Below are positions 1-7,086 of a DNA stretch of 11,149 nt, in pieces. Position 1 is the first letter of the stretch. Each line of letters opens with the position of its first letter. This DNA is from Opitutia bacterium UBA977 (GTDB taxonomy: Bacteria; Verrucomicrobiota; Verrucomicrobiia; Opitutales; Coraliomargaritaceae): the NCBI GenBank assembly GCA_002292345.1, contig DBBT01000036.1:21294-32442 (forward strand). Direction: 5' to 3'. Under the pieces are notes generated by a model. That model saw only the letters and a list, made by a program, of their open reading frames with translations. It did no database searches and was not told the DNA's origin. Made by a program: the position numbers and the translations under genes.

Positions 1-555
1 GAGCGTATCAATGGTTTTGGGGCCATACTTAAGGGTTACCTTACGATGGCAGGCGAGCTCGCCGGGGATCAATGGAACGAGGGCGATGTCTCTTGCTCCG
101 TGGTGCGTCGCGTATTTCTTCCGGACAGCTTTTTTGCGATTGATGGTCTGATCGATACTTTCATCACGATTCTCAATCAGATGGAAGTTTACCCAGCCGT
201 GATCGACCAAGAGAATCAACGCTACGGCCCATTTCTCGCCACGACCACCGTCCTCATGGAGGCAGTCAAAGCAGGTGCAGGGCGCGAGGAGGCCCACGAA
301 GCGATCAAGGAACACGCGGTCCAGACGGTTCGCGACTTGCGTGCCGGCAAGATTACCAGCAACGACCTGGTCGCCCGTCTCGGTGCCGATTCCCGTCTCG
401 GTCTTTCTGAAGCGAAGCTCGCTGAAATGATGGCCCGCGCACAGGCTATGACAGGATTGGCGACCACGCAGGTCGAGAACTTCTGCGCGACAGTTCGGGA
501 AGAAGCACAAAACTTCCCAGATGCTGCTAACTATAAGCCAGGCGCGATTCTTTAA
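1..555 (+). CDS. purB: Adenylosuccinate lyase, C-terminal part (5' end outside window)
   Basis: Adenylosuccinate lyase cleaves SAICAR to AICAR and adenylosuccinate to AMP, both releasing fumarate, in cytosolic purine synthesis. The reading frame is open from base 1, so the visible 184 residues are the C-terminal portion. The ATG at 46 is internal, because the residues before it (ERINGFGAILKGYLT) continue the family pattern. Visible signs are the helix with GDVSCSVVRRVFLPDS, matching the family's 'ERDISHSSVERVILPD' segment, and the following helical segment with DQENQRYGPFLATTTVLMEA, closer to the PurB type of eukaryotes and Bacteroidetes than to the E. coli type. The superfamily signature loop (SSxMPxKxNP) lies upstream of the window and cannot be checked, so another fumarase/aspartase-superfamily member remains a remote alternative. 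The stop is TAA. The next gene follows after 67 bp on the same strand. Confidence 0.87.
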   Translation, partial: ERINGFGAILKGYLTMAGELAGDQWNEGDVSCSVVRRVFLPDSFFAIDGLIDTFITILNQMEVYPAVIDQENQRYGPFLATTTVLMEAVKAGAGREEAHEAIKEHAVQTVRDLRAGKITSNDLVARLGADSRLGLSEAKLAEMMARAQAMTGLATTQVENFCATVREEAQNFPDAANYKPGAIL

Positions 556-622
556 GTATTGCGTTCAGTGCGGCTGAAATTACACACGATACACCTTTTA
601 AATTAACAGAGAATAATCACCT

Positions 623-1885
623 ATGTCAGAAGAACTCGAAGGAAATTGCCTCGTCGCCCAATCCGGTGGCCCAACATCCGTCATTAACGCCAGCCTCGCG
701 GGTGTCGTTGCCGAAGCGCTCAATCATGAGTGTATCGAAGAAATTTATGGTGGCGTCAACGGCGTGCTGGGCATCTTGAACGAGCAACTCGTCGATCTTG
801 CTGCAGAGACTCAGCAAACGATCCGCGCTCTCCGCCATACACCTGGTGCAGCACTCGGCACTTGTCGTTTTAAGCTCAAGAGCCAGCAGGACTACGACCG
901 TGTGTTGCAAGTCTTTGAGGCCCACAACATCCGCTACTTTTTCTACGCGGGTGGCAACGACTCTCAAGACACCGCGGACAAGATCTCCAAGCTCGCTCAA
1001 GAACGTGGCTATGAACTCCGCGTGATTGGAATTCCAAAAACAATCGATAACGACCTCGTCACAACAGACCACACCCCAGGTTATGGTAGCGTGGTCAAAT
1101 ACATCGCGACGACTGTTAAAGAAATCGCCTGCGACAATGCAGCGATGGGCCAATACGACCTAGTGCAAATCATCGAAGTCATGGGCCGTAACGCTGGTTG
1201 GATCGCAGCCGGTGCCGCCCTTGCCAAGAGCCGCGATGAGCCAAATGCGGCTCCGCACTTGATCTACCTTCCAGAAGTTGCGTTCTCGGCAGAGAAATTC
1301 ATCTCTGATGTACAGCACGTGCTGCAAAAGGAAAAGTATTGCGTAGTGGTCGTGGGCGAAGGCCTCGTCGATGCGGATGGTAACTTCGTCTCCACTGCAA
1401 GTGCCAGTGCTGATGCATTTGGGCATTCTCAACTCGGTGGCGCAGGTGAATACCTCCGCGGCCTAGTAGAAGAAACACTGCAAATTAAGGCACGTGCGGT
1501 TTCTCTCGGCATGGCACAACGCGCAGCGGTGCACTGCTCCTCGCAAACAGACAACGATGAAGCCTACCTAGCAGGTCAAGCGGCGGTCGAAGCTGCGATC
1601 GCTGGTGAGACCGACAAGATGATCACACTCGTTCGCGGAGATGGTGAAACCTACACGTGCGAAACAGGCCTCACGCCGCTTGCTGAAATCGCCAACGGCG
1701 TGAAGAAACTTCCTGAGAGTTGGATCAACGAGGACGGCGTCAGCATGAACTTCAACTTCTATAAGTATGCCTTGCCGCTCATTCAGGGTGAAGTGAAGGT
1801 ACCTTTTGAAAATGGCGTGCCGGTTCTTGCTAAACTAAAAATGGTGAAGATTCCTCGTAAGCTCGGTGCCCACAGCTTCGATTAA
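623..1885 (+). CDS. pfp: 6-phosphofructokinase, predicted pyrophosphate-dependent
   Basis: A complete 420-residue PfkA-family protein that phosphorylates fructose 6-phosphate to the 1,6-bisphosphate in glycolysis. In order it shows the N-terminal GGPT phosphate loop (15-18), the GGNDS motif (110-114), PKTIDND (138-144) with the catalytic aspartate of the TIDND motif at 142, and the substrate-binding MGRNAGW (186-192). Two positions set donor choice in this family: the residue equivalent to E. coli Gly104 is Asp113 and that equivalent to Gly124 is Lys139. Asp plus Lys is the PPi-dependent pattern, so the donor is predicted to be pyrophosphate and the reaction reversible. N112 replaces the more usual Asp of GGDDS. 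The ATG at 623 is preceded only by a weak purine run (cagaga, 607-612). The protein begins with a normal family N-terminus, which supports this start. A strong terminator follows, and the gene is probably transcribed alone or with purB. Confidence 0.93.
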   Translation: MSEELEGNCLVAQSGGPTSVINASLAGVVAEALNHECIEEIYGGVNGVLGILNEQLVDLAAETQQTIRALRHTPGAALGTCRFKLKSQQDYDRVLQVFEAHNIRYFFYAGGNDSQDTADKISKLAQERGYELRVIGIPKTIDNDLVTTDHTPGYGSVVKYIATTVKEIACDNAAMGQYDLVQIIEVMGRNAGWIAAGAALAKSRDEPNAAPHLIYLPEVAFSAEKFISDVQHVLQKEKYCVVVVGEGLVDADGNFVSTASASADAFGHSQLGGAGEYLRGLVEETLQIKARAVSLGMAQRAAVHCSSQTDNDEAYLAGQAAVEAAIAGETDKMITLVRGDGETYTCETGLTPLAEIANGVKKLPESWINEDGVSMNFNFYKYALPLIQGEVKVPFENGVPVLAKLKMVKIPRKLGAHSFD

Positions 1886-1906
1886 ACCCAAGCAAAAATT
1901 GTTTTC

Positions 1907-1942
1907 AAAAAGCCCCGTTCGGTGATCGAGTGGGGCTTTTTT
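1907..1942 (+). terminator. Intrinsic terminator after phosphofructokinase
   Basis: AGCCCC at 1911-1916 pairs with GGGGCT at 1932-1937. The stem extends inward through six further pairs, including G-T wobbles, to a TGA loop at 1923-1925, and outward through an A-run (1907-1910) facing the T-run. The T-run (1937-1942) follows directly. Because A-runs and T-runs flank both sides, it could also stop the converging minus-strand lipoprotein gene that ends at 2002. Confidence 0.88.
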
Positions 1943-2001
1943 GTGACAGTCGAAGCCCGCGCTCCTGTCATTTTCTTGAGTCCAGACTCGGACTCGTTTC
2001 G

Positions 2002-2604
2002 CTACATCTTACCTTTGGTATATGAGATCAACTGCCGTGCGATCGGAATGCGGCGGTAGACGATGTCGGTTGGGTCCCAATAGTCCTGATGAAAGATGAC
2101 TTTGCCTTCACTATTGTAGCGGATGTGAGACATTCCAATCGACTCTTCCCACGTGTCTGTTGGCGTGCTTTTAAAATCTAGGCGCATGGTCCAGTCGATG
2201 TAGAACTCGCCACCGCTACGAATCACGCGGTTGAAAATAAACTCGGCAGCAGTGAGCGGTTCGAGGCCGTGAAGCATATAGTCCCGAATGTCTTCTGGAT
2301 GTGAGAACTGTTTAAATGCGTCTCGGAAATACACCTCTTTCGCATACACCTCGGTGGTCTTGATGCTTAAGTTTTCGTGCGTGTAGTTGGTAAATAGATC
2401 TTCAATGCCAGCCAGCATGGTCGCTTCTTCGACTGAGCCCGCGGCTGGAAGCTGGTAGAGGGATGGGCTCGAGCGCTCGAGCGCAGCCTTGTAGTCGCTG
2501 TCCGGGACGGTTTGAGTGTGCATATCGTTTGTTGAGTTTTTACAGGCAGTCATTGCAAGTAACGCACAAAGACTACTAATGATATATAGGTTGCGATGTC
2601 TCAT
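2002..2604 (-). CDS. NTF2/SnoaL-like lipoprotein of unknown function
   Basis: A predicted exported lipoprotein of 200 residues. From the chosen ATG (2604-2602) it begins MRHRN, followed by a hydrophobic stretch and the lipobox-like LAMTAC, giving lipidation at Cys21. The residue after the Cys is Lys, not Asp, which by E. coli rules suggests the outer membrane. An in-frame ATG at 2637 would add 11 residues and give an unusually long n-region, so the inner start is preferred; neither has a Shine-Dalgarno sequence. The mature part (EEATMLAGIEDLFTNYT, then FIDWTM-like strands and HQDYWDP near the C-terminus) has the pattern of SnoaL/NTF2-like cone folds, which bind small hydrophobic ligands or are catalytically silent. 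This is fold recognition by eye, so no reaction is assigned. It is divergent from the FAD oxidoreductase gene. NTF2-like proteins do occur beside COG2907/DUF1365 genes in other bacteria, suggesting a role in the same lipid pathway. Confidence 0.72.
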   Translation of the reverse strand: MRHRNLYIISSLCALLAMTACKNSTNDMHTQTVPDSDYKAALERSSPSLYQLPAAGSVEEATMLAGIEDLFTNYTHENLSIKTTEVYAKEVYFRDAFKQFSHPEDIRDYMLHGLEPLTAAEFIFNRVIRSGGEFYIDWTMRLDFKSTPTDTWEESIGMSHIRYNSEGKVIFHQDYWDPTDIVYRRIPIARQLISYTKGKM

Positions 2605-2637
2605 TGGTAGAATAAAACGAGTAAAGTTGGGATTCAT

Positions 2638-2703
2638 TACAAATAATTCAGGCTGCTGTAAGTTTTCAGTGATAATATCGTATATTAGAGCTTAAATATA
2701 CCT
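2638..2703. promoter_or_regulatory. Divergent AT-rich intergenic region with 6-3-6 inverted repeat
   Basis: This gap separates the lipoprotein gene (minus) from the FAD oxidoreductase gene (plus) and must hold both promoters, unless part lies within 2605-2637. It contains the perfect inverted repeat TAATAT-cgt-ATATTA at 2673-2687, centred about 24 bp before the oxidoreductase ATG, and a GATAAT hexamer (2671-2676) that could be a -10 box for the plus strand. No convincing -35 box was found. The repeat may be an operator, but AT-rich palindromes arise easily by chance. Confidence 0.3.
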
Positions 2704-4005
2704 ATGCCGAATTCAGTGACGCCACCGCTTACATCAGATAAACCGCTAAAGATCGCAGTCGTTGGTTGTGGCGTTGCTGGGCTGACTGCTGCATGGCTGC
2801 TCAACCGTAAGCACGAGGTGCATCTGTTTGAGAAAAATGATTATGCAGGCGGACACACACGCACCTTGCGGGTTCCTACTGGTGTCGATGCAGGCGTCGC
2901 GGTGGATACCGGATTCATTGTGATGAATCACCGTAACTATCCGCACTTTACAGAAGTCCTTCGGCAACTGGGAGTAGAGTTAGCTGATAGTTCGATGACT
3001 TTCAGCTATTATGATCGGGCGAGTGATTACGGCTATTCCGGCAATACGCTGGGCGCTCTATTTCCTAAGGCCAGTTATCTATTCAAGCCTCAACACCTGA
3101 GCCTACTAAAAGACCTGTGGCGCTTCGCTCAGATTGGCTATCGTGATCTCAACTCCGGCTACCTCGAAGGGAAGACCTTGGGGGAGTACTTTCAATCGAG
3201 GTGCTTTGGTTCTGCATTTCTAAATAATTATCTCTATCCGATGGGGGCTGCGATCTGGTCGTCTCCGGTGGCGAAAATGGCAGATTTTCCTGCCCAGCCG
3301 TATTTGCATTTTCTAGAGAACCATGGGCTGTTGCGCTTGACTAACCGACCACAGTGGAAATTTGTCGCTGGTGGTAGCCGCACTTATGTAGAGGCCATGC
3401 TGCGTGACTTCCCGCGCGCGCCAGCTTTGTCCACGCCTCCGCAGAGCATTCGCCGCACCGAATCAGGTGTGCTGCTGCAGATGCCAGATGGCGCGGAGCA
3501 ACACTTTGATCATGTGGTGATTGGTGCACATGCAGATGAAGCACTGCTATTGCTGGCAGACCCAAATGACTCCGAACGTGAGCGTCTCGGGCCGTGGCGC
3601 TATCAGCCAAACACCGTAGTGCTGCACACCAGCCCAACCCACTTGCCTCCGAATCCAAAGCTGTGGTCGTCTTGGAACTTTATCCGTGAATCTGCGCACG
3701 ATGACACGTCGCAGCCTGTATCAGTCAGCTATTATATGAATCGCTTGCAGAACTTAAATACGCGGCACGACTACGTGGTCACGTTGAACTCGAGCGAAGC
3801 AATCCCTGAAGCGCATGTGATTAATCGTACCACCCTCATGCACCCGCTTTATTCGTTTGATAGCATGGCAACACAGCCTAAGTTAGTGGCAATGAATGGG
3901 CAGCGTAATACATGGTTCTGCGGCAGCTATTTCGGCTATGGATTCCATGAAGATGCAGTTAAGTCCGCGGTCGAAGTTGCGGAGCGCTTTGGAATCAAAT
4001 TGTGA
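2704..4005 (+). CDS. FAD-dependent oxidoreductase, COG2907 (amine-oxidase-like) family
   Basis: A 433-residue flavoprotein. The N-terminus has a Rossmann dinucleotide-binding motif GCGVAG (21-26) after a hydrophobic strand, the acidic end of the second strand at Glu43, then the GGH segment (49-51) and VDTGF (67-71) typical of the amine-oxidase/phytoene-desaturase superfamily. The C-terminal FAD-binding segment reads WFCGSYFGYGFHEDA, the hallmark of the COG2907 subgroup. That subgroup is often annotated as 'cyclopropane fatty acid synthesis, flavin amine oxidase' because it sits beside Cfa-type genes. The likely substrate is a modified acyl chain rather than an amine; this is inferred from context. 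In Rhodobacter sphaeroides a flavoprotein of this kind is, as far as I recall, needed to turn a methylated fatty acid into a furan fatty acid. The stop codon overlaps the start of the DUF1365 gene by 4 nt. The ATG at 2704 has no Shine-Dalgarno sequence but gives the family's usual N-terminus. Confidence 0.9.
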   Translation: MPNSVTPPLTSDKPLKIAVVGCGVAGLTAAWLLNRKHEVHLFEKNDYAGGHTRTLRVPTGVDAGVAVDTGFIVMNHRNYPHFTEVLRQLGVELADSSMTFSYYDRASDYGYSGNTLGALFPKASYLFKPQHLSLLKDLWRFAQIGYRDLNSGYLEGKTLGEYFQSRCFGSAFLNNYLYPMGAAIWSSPVAKMADFPAQPYLHFLENHGLLRLTNRPQWKFVAGGSRTYVEAMLRDFPRAPALSTPPQSIRRTESGVLLQMPDGAEQHFDHVVIGAHADEALLLLADPNDSERERLGPWRYQPNTVVLHTSPTHLPPNPKLWSSWNFIRESAHDDTSQPVSVSYYMNRLQNLNTRHDYVVTLNSSEAIPEAHVINRTTLMHPLYSFDSMATQPKLVAMNGQRNTWFCGSYFGYGFHEDAVKSAVEVAERFGIKL

Positions 4006-4802
4006 GCTGGAAGTCTCAGATATACCGGGGCCAAGTGATCCATCAGCGCATGGGACCAGTTGCGCATGCCTTTACGTATCCAGTATCTTTTTTTGCCTTC
4101 GACCCAAAAGAGCTATCTTCCATTGCTGAGCAATGCCGGCTGTTTGGCTACAATCAGCCCAGCATTCTGCGTCTAAACGATCGCGATTATTTGCATGGTA
4201 AGGATCGTCCAATTGGAGAGCAGGTTGATGCGTTGCTTGGGCCAGAGGTGGATGGGCAAGTCACGCGCACCATTACTTCGCCGCGCTATTTTAACTATGC
4301 GTTCAATCCGGTTAATTTTCACCTTCGTATGCAAGGTGCGGAGTTGATTAGTGTGGTGGCCGAGGTGAACAATACTTTTGGCGATCGGCATGTGTACGTT
4401 TTGCCAGATCTAGAGTCCGGTGAACTGGCCAATACATGGCTCGCACAATGCCCGAAAGCGTTTCATGTCTCGCCCTTTAATGATAGATCTGGAGACTATC
4501 ATTTCACCTTTAGGGTCGAGGAAAATGAAATTTACTTACGAGTGGATCTGTATCGTGACGGTGCATGTGTGTTGAAAACCTGGATACAGGGCTGTTGCGT
4601 GCCTCTCAATGCCGCGAACATCATTCGCTATGCGCTGCTGCATCCTTTCGATACCGCACTCAATAGTATGCCGCGGATCATTTGGCAGGCAGCTCAGCTC
4701 TATTATAAAAAGAAGCTGCAAGTGTACCAGCGCCCGTCGCCGTGTTCACCGCAGACCTTGATTGATCGTGATAAGCAAGCGGAGCCGCATTCGATTATTT
4801 GA
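4002..4802 (+). CDS. DUF1365 family protein
   Basis: A 266-residue member of DUF1365, a family almost always found next to COG2907 flavoproteins. Conserved blocks are visible in order: YRGQVIHQRMGPVAHAFTYP near the N-terminus, FNYAFNPVNFHLR (about 95-107), EVNNTFGDRH (about 121-130), and KAFHVSPFNDRSGDYHFTF (about 151-169). The conserved Asn, His and aromatic residues suggest an enzyme or lipid-binding role, but the biochemistry is not established for most members; a part in oxidation of methylated fatty acids is inferred from genetic linkage in proteobacteria. The start is GTG at 4002, sharing GTGA with the stop of the preceding gene. This gives tight translational coupling and suggests the two products are made in fixed proportion and may act together. 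No signal peptide or clear membrane span was noticed. Confidence 0.9.
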   Translation: MSWKSQIYRGQVIHQRMGPVAHAFTYPVSFFAFDPKELSSIAEQCRLFGYNQPSILRLNDRDYLHGKDRPIGEQVDALLGPEVDGQVTRTITSPRYFNYAFNPVNFHLRMQGAELISVVAEVNNTFGDRHVYVLPDLESGELANTWLAQCPKAFHVSPFNDRSGDYHFTFRVEENEIYLRVDLYRDGACVLKTWIQGCCVPLNAANIIRYALLHPFDTALNSMPRIIWQAAQLYYKKKLQVYQRPSPCSPQTLIDRDKQAEPHSII

Positions 4803-4894
4803 GCTTCTTTGTGTCAGGGGCGTCCCTTTATTCTGCCTTCTTTCACATCAGTGGGTGGCGCGGCGTCACCTAGCATTCAGATTTTAAACGTTTG

Positions 4895-4945
4895 TTGACT
4901 TGCATTAGGCTAGCGATGATCGTGACTAAATCACCGTAGATAGAA
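4895..4945 (+). promoter_or_regulatory. Candidate promoter region of the sigma/anti-sigma pair
   Basis: The 160-180 bp gap between DUF1365 and the sigma factor gene contains TTGACT (4895-4900), a good -35 hexamer, but no matching -10 hexamer at 16-18 bp. Further on, TGATCG (4917-4922) is followed after 18 bp by TAGAA (4941-4945), a spacing that resembles some ECF-sigma promoters. Either could drive the pair. Autoregulation by the encoded sigma factor is common in such pairs but cannot be shown here. Confidence 0.25.
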
Positions 4946-4983
4946 GTCAGCCGAAAGTCGAGATTGCACCACCTGAGACGTGG

Positions 4984-5526
4984 GTGGATCGCTATGGCAA
5001 TTACTTATACGCCTACGCAATGTCTCGCCTGCGTAATGCCGATGCCGCTGCTGATTGTGTGCAAGATACTTTTCTTGCCGGCATCAAAGCCCTCGAGCGC
5101 TTCGATGGCAGTCGTGACATCAAGTTCTGGTTGCGTGGGATCATGCGCAACAAGATCGTCGATCAGATCCGCAAGTCGATTAAGGAGAACAAGGTCGACA
5201 TCGATAATGAGGATGAGACCTTGCTGGAGAGCTTCTGGTTTAAATATAGCGGGATCGCCACGACTAATCCGGACCCTTGGCAATTCAATCCGCGTAAGGC
5301 CTATGATAATACCGAATTTTGGGATGTGTTTAATGTCTGTATCGACAAAGTTAAACAGCCCGCCCGCCAGGCATTTGTGCTGCGCATGCTCGAAGACATG
5401 GAAACTGAAGAAGTTTGTAAGGTCATGGACATAACTCCGAATTATTTATGGGTTCTGTTGCACCGCGCGCGCCAACAGCTCAAGGTGGCGCTCGAAGAAA
5501 AATGGACCGGAAAAGATATTAAGTAG
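4984..5526 (+). CDS. ECF-type RNA polymerase sigma factor (TIGR02943-like)
   Basis: A group IV sigma-70 protein of about 180 residues that would redirect RNA polymerase to stress promoters. Region 2 (1-65) includes DCVQDTFLAGIKALERFDG and FWLRGIMRNKIVDQIRK, the core-binding and -10-recognition helices. A linker with DPWQFNP follows. Region 4 (about 115-172) contains FVLRMLEDMETEEVCKVM and the helix-turn-helix with NYLWVLLHRARQQL. The 'EFWDVF' and 'LWVLLHRAR' wording fits the TIGR02943 group, usually paired with a short zf-HC2 protein. The start is uncertain. GTG at 4984 is the first usual start codon, but the frame stays open back to 4930 and reads PPETWVDRYG, where PETWVDRYG is a conserved N-terminus in this group. 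The true start may thus be an unusual codon such as ATT at 4963. The anti-sigma candidate starts 12 bp after the stop. Confidence 0.88.
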   Translation: MDRYGNYLYAYAMSRLRNADAAADCVQDTFLAGIKALERFDGSRDIKFWLRGIMRNKIVDQIRKSIKENKVDIDNEDETLLESFWFKYSGIATTNPDPWQFNPRKAYDNTEFWDVFNVCIDKVKQPARQAFVLRMLEDMETEEVCKVMDITPNYLWVLLHRARQQLKVALEEKWTGKDIK

Positions 5527-5538
5527 TTATATTCTCTA

Positions 5539-5811
5539 ATGTTTACCTGCAAACAAGTCTCTCATTCATTATCCAAAGAGGATTATGCGAAGCTCTCTTT
5601 CACGAAGAGGTTCTTTCTTCAGTTGCATGTGAAGCTCTGCTTCTTGTGCGGAAGATTCAATCGACAAGTCATGGATGGCCAAGACATGTGCCGTCACTTC
5701 AAACAATATGAAGCCACGAATTGCCAGTGCGCTCCAGAGTTACAAGAGGTACAGAAAGACGAATTGAAGGCGCTGCTTGCCGCTCAGTCGGCTAAGAGCT
5801 CGGAAGGCTGA
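5539..5811 (+). CDS. Small zf-HC2-type anti-sigma factor candidate
   Basis: A 90-residue soluble protein lying 12 bp after the sigma gene. It shows the zinc-binding anti-sigma pattern: Cys4 near the N-terminus and H30-x3-C34-x2-C37 (in LQLHVKLCFLC). In this family these residues hold one Zn and the helical fold occludes the sigma factor. Many relatives release sigma when the Cys residues are oxidised. No membrane span is seen, so sensing would be cytosolic. Unusually, four more possible metal or thiol ligands follow: C51, H53, C62 and C64 (MCRHF and NCQC). They may form a second metal site or a redox switch; this is inference. The tail (70-90) is rich in Lys, Glu and Ala. The ATG has no Shine-Dalgarno sequence. 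The gene converges on the methyltransferase gene, with only 30 bp between stops. Confidence 0.8.
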   Translation: MFTCKQVSHSLSKEDYAKLSFTKRFFLQLHVKLCFLCGRFNRQVMDGQDMCRHFKQYEATNCQCAPELQEVQKDELKALLAAQSAKSSEG

Positions 5812-5841
5812 ATAGAGACGCGCGGCGTCAAAGGTGTACGC

Positions 5842-7086
5842 CTACGGCCTATTTGCACGCTCTAGCACGATATGCTGCACATCAATTAGCTCTGTTCTAA
5901 AGCCAGCTTCACAGTAACTGAGGTAATAATTCCATTTGCGGCAAAACTCGGTATCGAATCCGAGTGACTGCACGGTCTCTAGGTGTGCATTAAACGCAAC
6001 GGTCCAGCGCTTGAGCGTCTCGGCATAATCGTGACCAAACGAATCCATTTGCAGGACTTCCATGCCGCCAGAGTTAGCCACATGGTCGCGGATCGCTCCG
6101 GGAGAAGGCAGATGGCCCCCCGGGAAAATGTATTTCTGTATCCAGTCGCAACTGCGGCAATAGCGCTCGTAACGTTCGTCGGGAATGGTGATACCTTGTA
6201 GCACAGCCTTCGCGCCCGGCTTGAGTGATTGCTGAATGATCTTGAAATAGCTGTCTAAATATTCCTGTCCCACCGCTTCAATCATCTCGCAGGAAAGCAC
6301 GGCATCATACTGCCCGACCAGCGTCCGATAATCTTGTAGAATAATCTCCACCCGCTCTGATACGCCCGCTTGTTCGAAGCAGTTGTTGGCATATGCAAAC
6401 TGTTCCTCCGATAGAGTAATCGTCTTTACGGTGCAGCCACGCTCAGCCGCCCGTCGTGCGAGTGCGCCCCAGCCAGAGCCGATTTCTAGGATATGGTCGC
6501 CCGTTTTGACGCCTGCTAAATCAAGCATGCGATCAATTTTGTTTAGCTGAGCTTGCTCGAGTGTGTCTTCATCACTTAAGAATCGAGCACTGGAATACGT
6601 CATCGTGGAGTCTAGAAATGTTTCATAGAACGCATTGCTCAAGTCGTAGTGCTCTTGAATATTCTCGCGGCTTTGCTGAATCGTGTTGCGCCGAGCGCGA
6701 TGATATAGCTGATTCATTTTTTTCGCTAAAATTGAGAAGCCATACTGCACGCGACCGAGCTCTTTTTGATTTTTTGCTAATAGCGTGAGTAGTCCACTGA
6801 GGTCGGAAGTCGTCCACAGCCCGGCAACGTAGGCTTCGCCCAGTCCGACACTGCCACCCGAAAATACTTTCCTGAAAAAGGCTGGTAGCTGAATTCGTAA
6901 TTCAATCGGTGTGAAGGCAGGGTCGCCACTCTGGGCAGATGCGCCACTTGGAAAGTAGATGTGTAAGCATCCTTGGTGTAAATTTCCCAGCGCGCGTAAA
7001 AAGAGTCGCTCCAGTAGCAGTGGGCGCGATCGATCGCCTACTGGCGAGGCACCGTTTAGTGTTGATCCGGCTGACTGGGTTTCCAT
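5842..7086 (-). CDS. cfa: Cyclopropane-fatty-acid-synthase-type SAM-dependent methyltransferase
   Basis: A 414-residue Cfa/CmaS-family enzyme that transfers a methylene or methyl group from SAM to the double bond of an unsaturated acyl chain in membrane phospholipid. The N-terminal lipid-binding domain covers about 20-130. Then comes NIQEHYDLSNAFY (142-154), the SAM-binding LEIGSGWG (200-207), the acidic end in TITLSEEQ, CEMIEAVG (E-A-V-G as in plant/mycobacterial types instead of E-H-V-G of E. coli), YIFPGGHLPS, and the C-terminal YLSYCEAGFR with the conserved Cys. The start is the ATG at 7086-7084, which gives normal family length. A longer frame from 7278 lies inside the upstream gene and was rejected. 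The start overlaps the end of the DUF1295 gene by 31 nt, so the desaturase, DUF1295 and this gene form one operon. The product could be a cyclopropane, a branched methyl, or a methylated alkene feeding the FAD oxidoreductase; sequence alone does not decide. Confidence 0.93.
   Translation of the reverse strand: METQSAGSTLNGASPVGDRSRPLLLERLFLRALGNLHQGCLHIYFPSGASAQSGDPAFTPIELRIQLPAFFRKVFSGGSVGLGEAYVAGLWTTSDLSGLLTLLAKNQKELGRVQYGFSILAKKMNQLYHRARRNTIQQSRENIQEHYDLSNAFYETFLDSTMTYSSARFLSDEDTLEQAQLNKIDRMLDLAGVKTGDHILEIGSGWGALARRAAERGCTVKTITLSEEQFAYANNCFEQAGVSERVEIILQDYRTLVGQYDAVLSCEMIEAVGQEYLDSYFKIIQQSLKPGAKAVLQGITIPDERYERYCRSCDWIQKYIFPGGHLPSPGAIRDHVANSGGMEVLQMDSFGHDYAETLKRWTVAFNAHLETVQSLGFDTEFCRKWNYYLSYCEAGFRTELIDVQHIVLERANRP

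Noticed and set aside
4964..5434. Overlapping + strand frame within the sigma gene
   Set aside because: Its Arg/Ser-rich translation shows no family pattern, while the other frame encodes clear sigma regions 2 and 4.
5817..5829. Hairpin GACGC-gcg-GCGTC between the anti-sigma and methyltransferase stops
   Set aside because: Short stem with no T-run; may help end transcription from both sides but cannot be called a terminator.
4858..5830. 11-bp direct repeat GCGCGGCGTCA at 4858-4868 and 5820-5830 flanking the sigma/anti-sigma pair
   Set aside because: Exact 11-mers recur by chance several times in a window this long, there is no transposase or other integration sign, and the GC-rich sequence is unremarkable.
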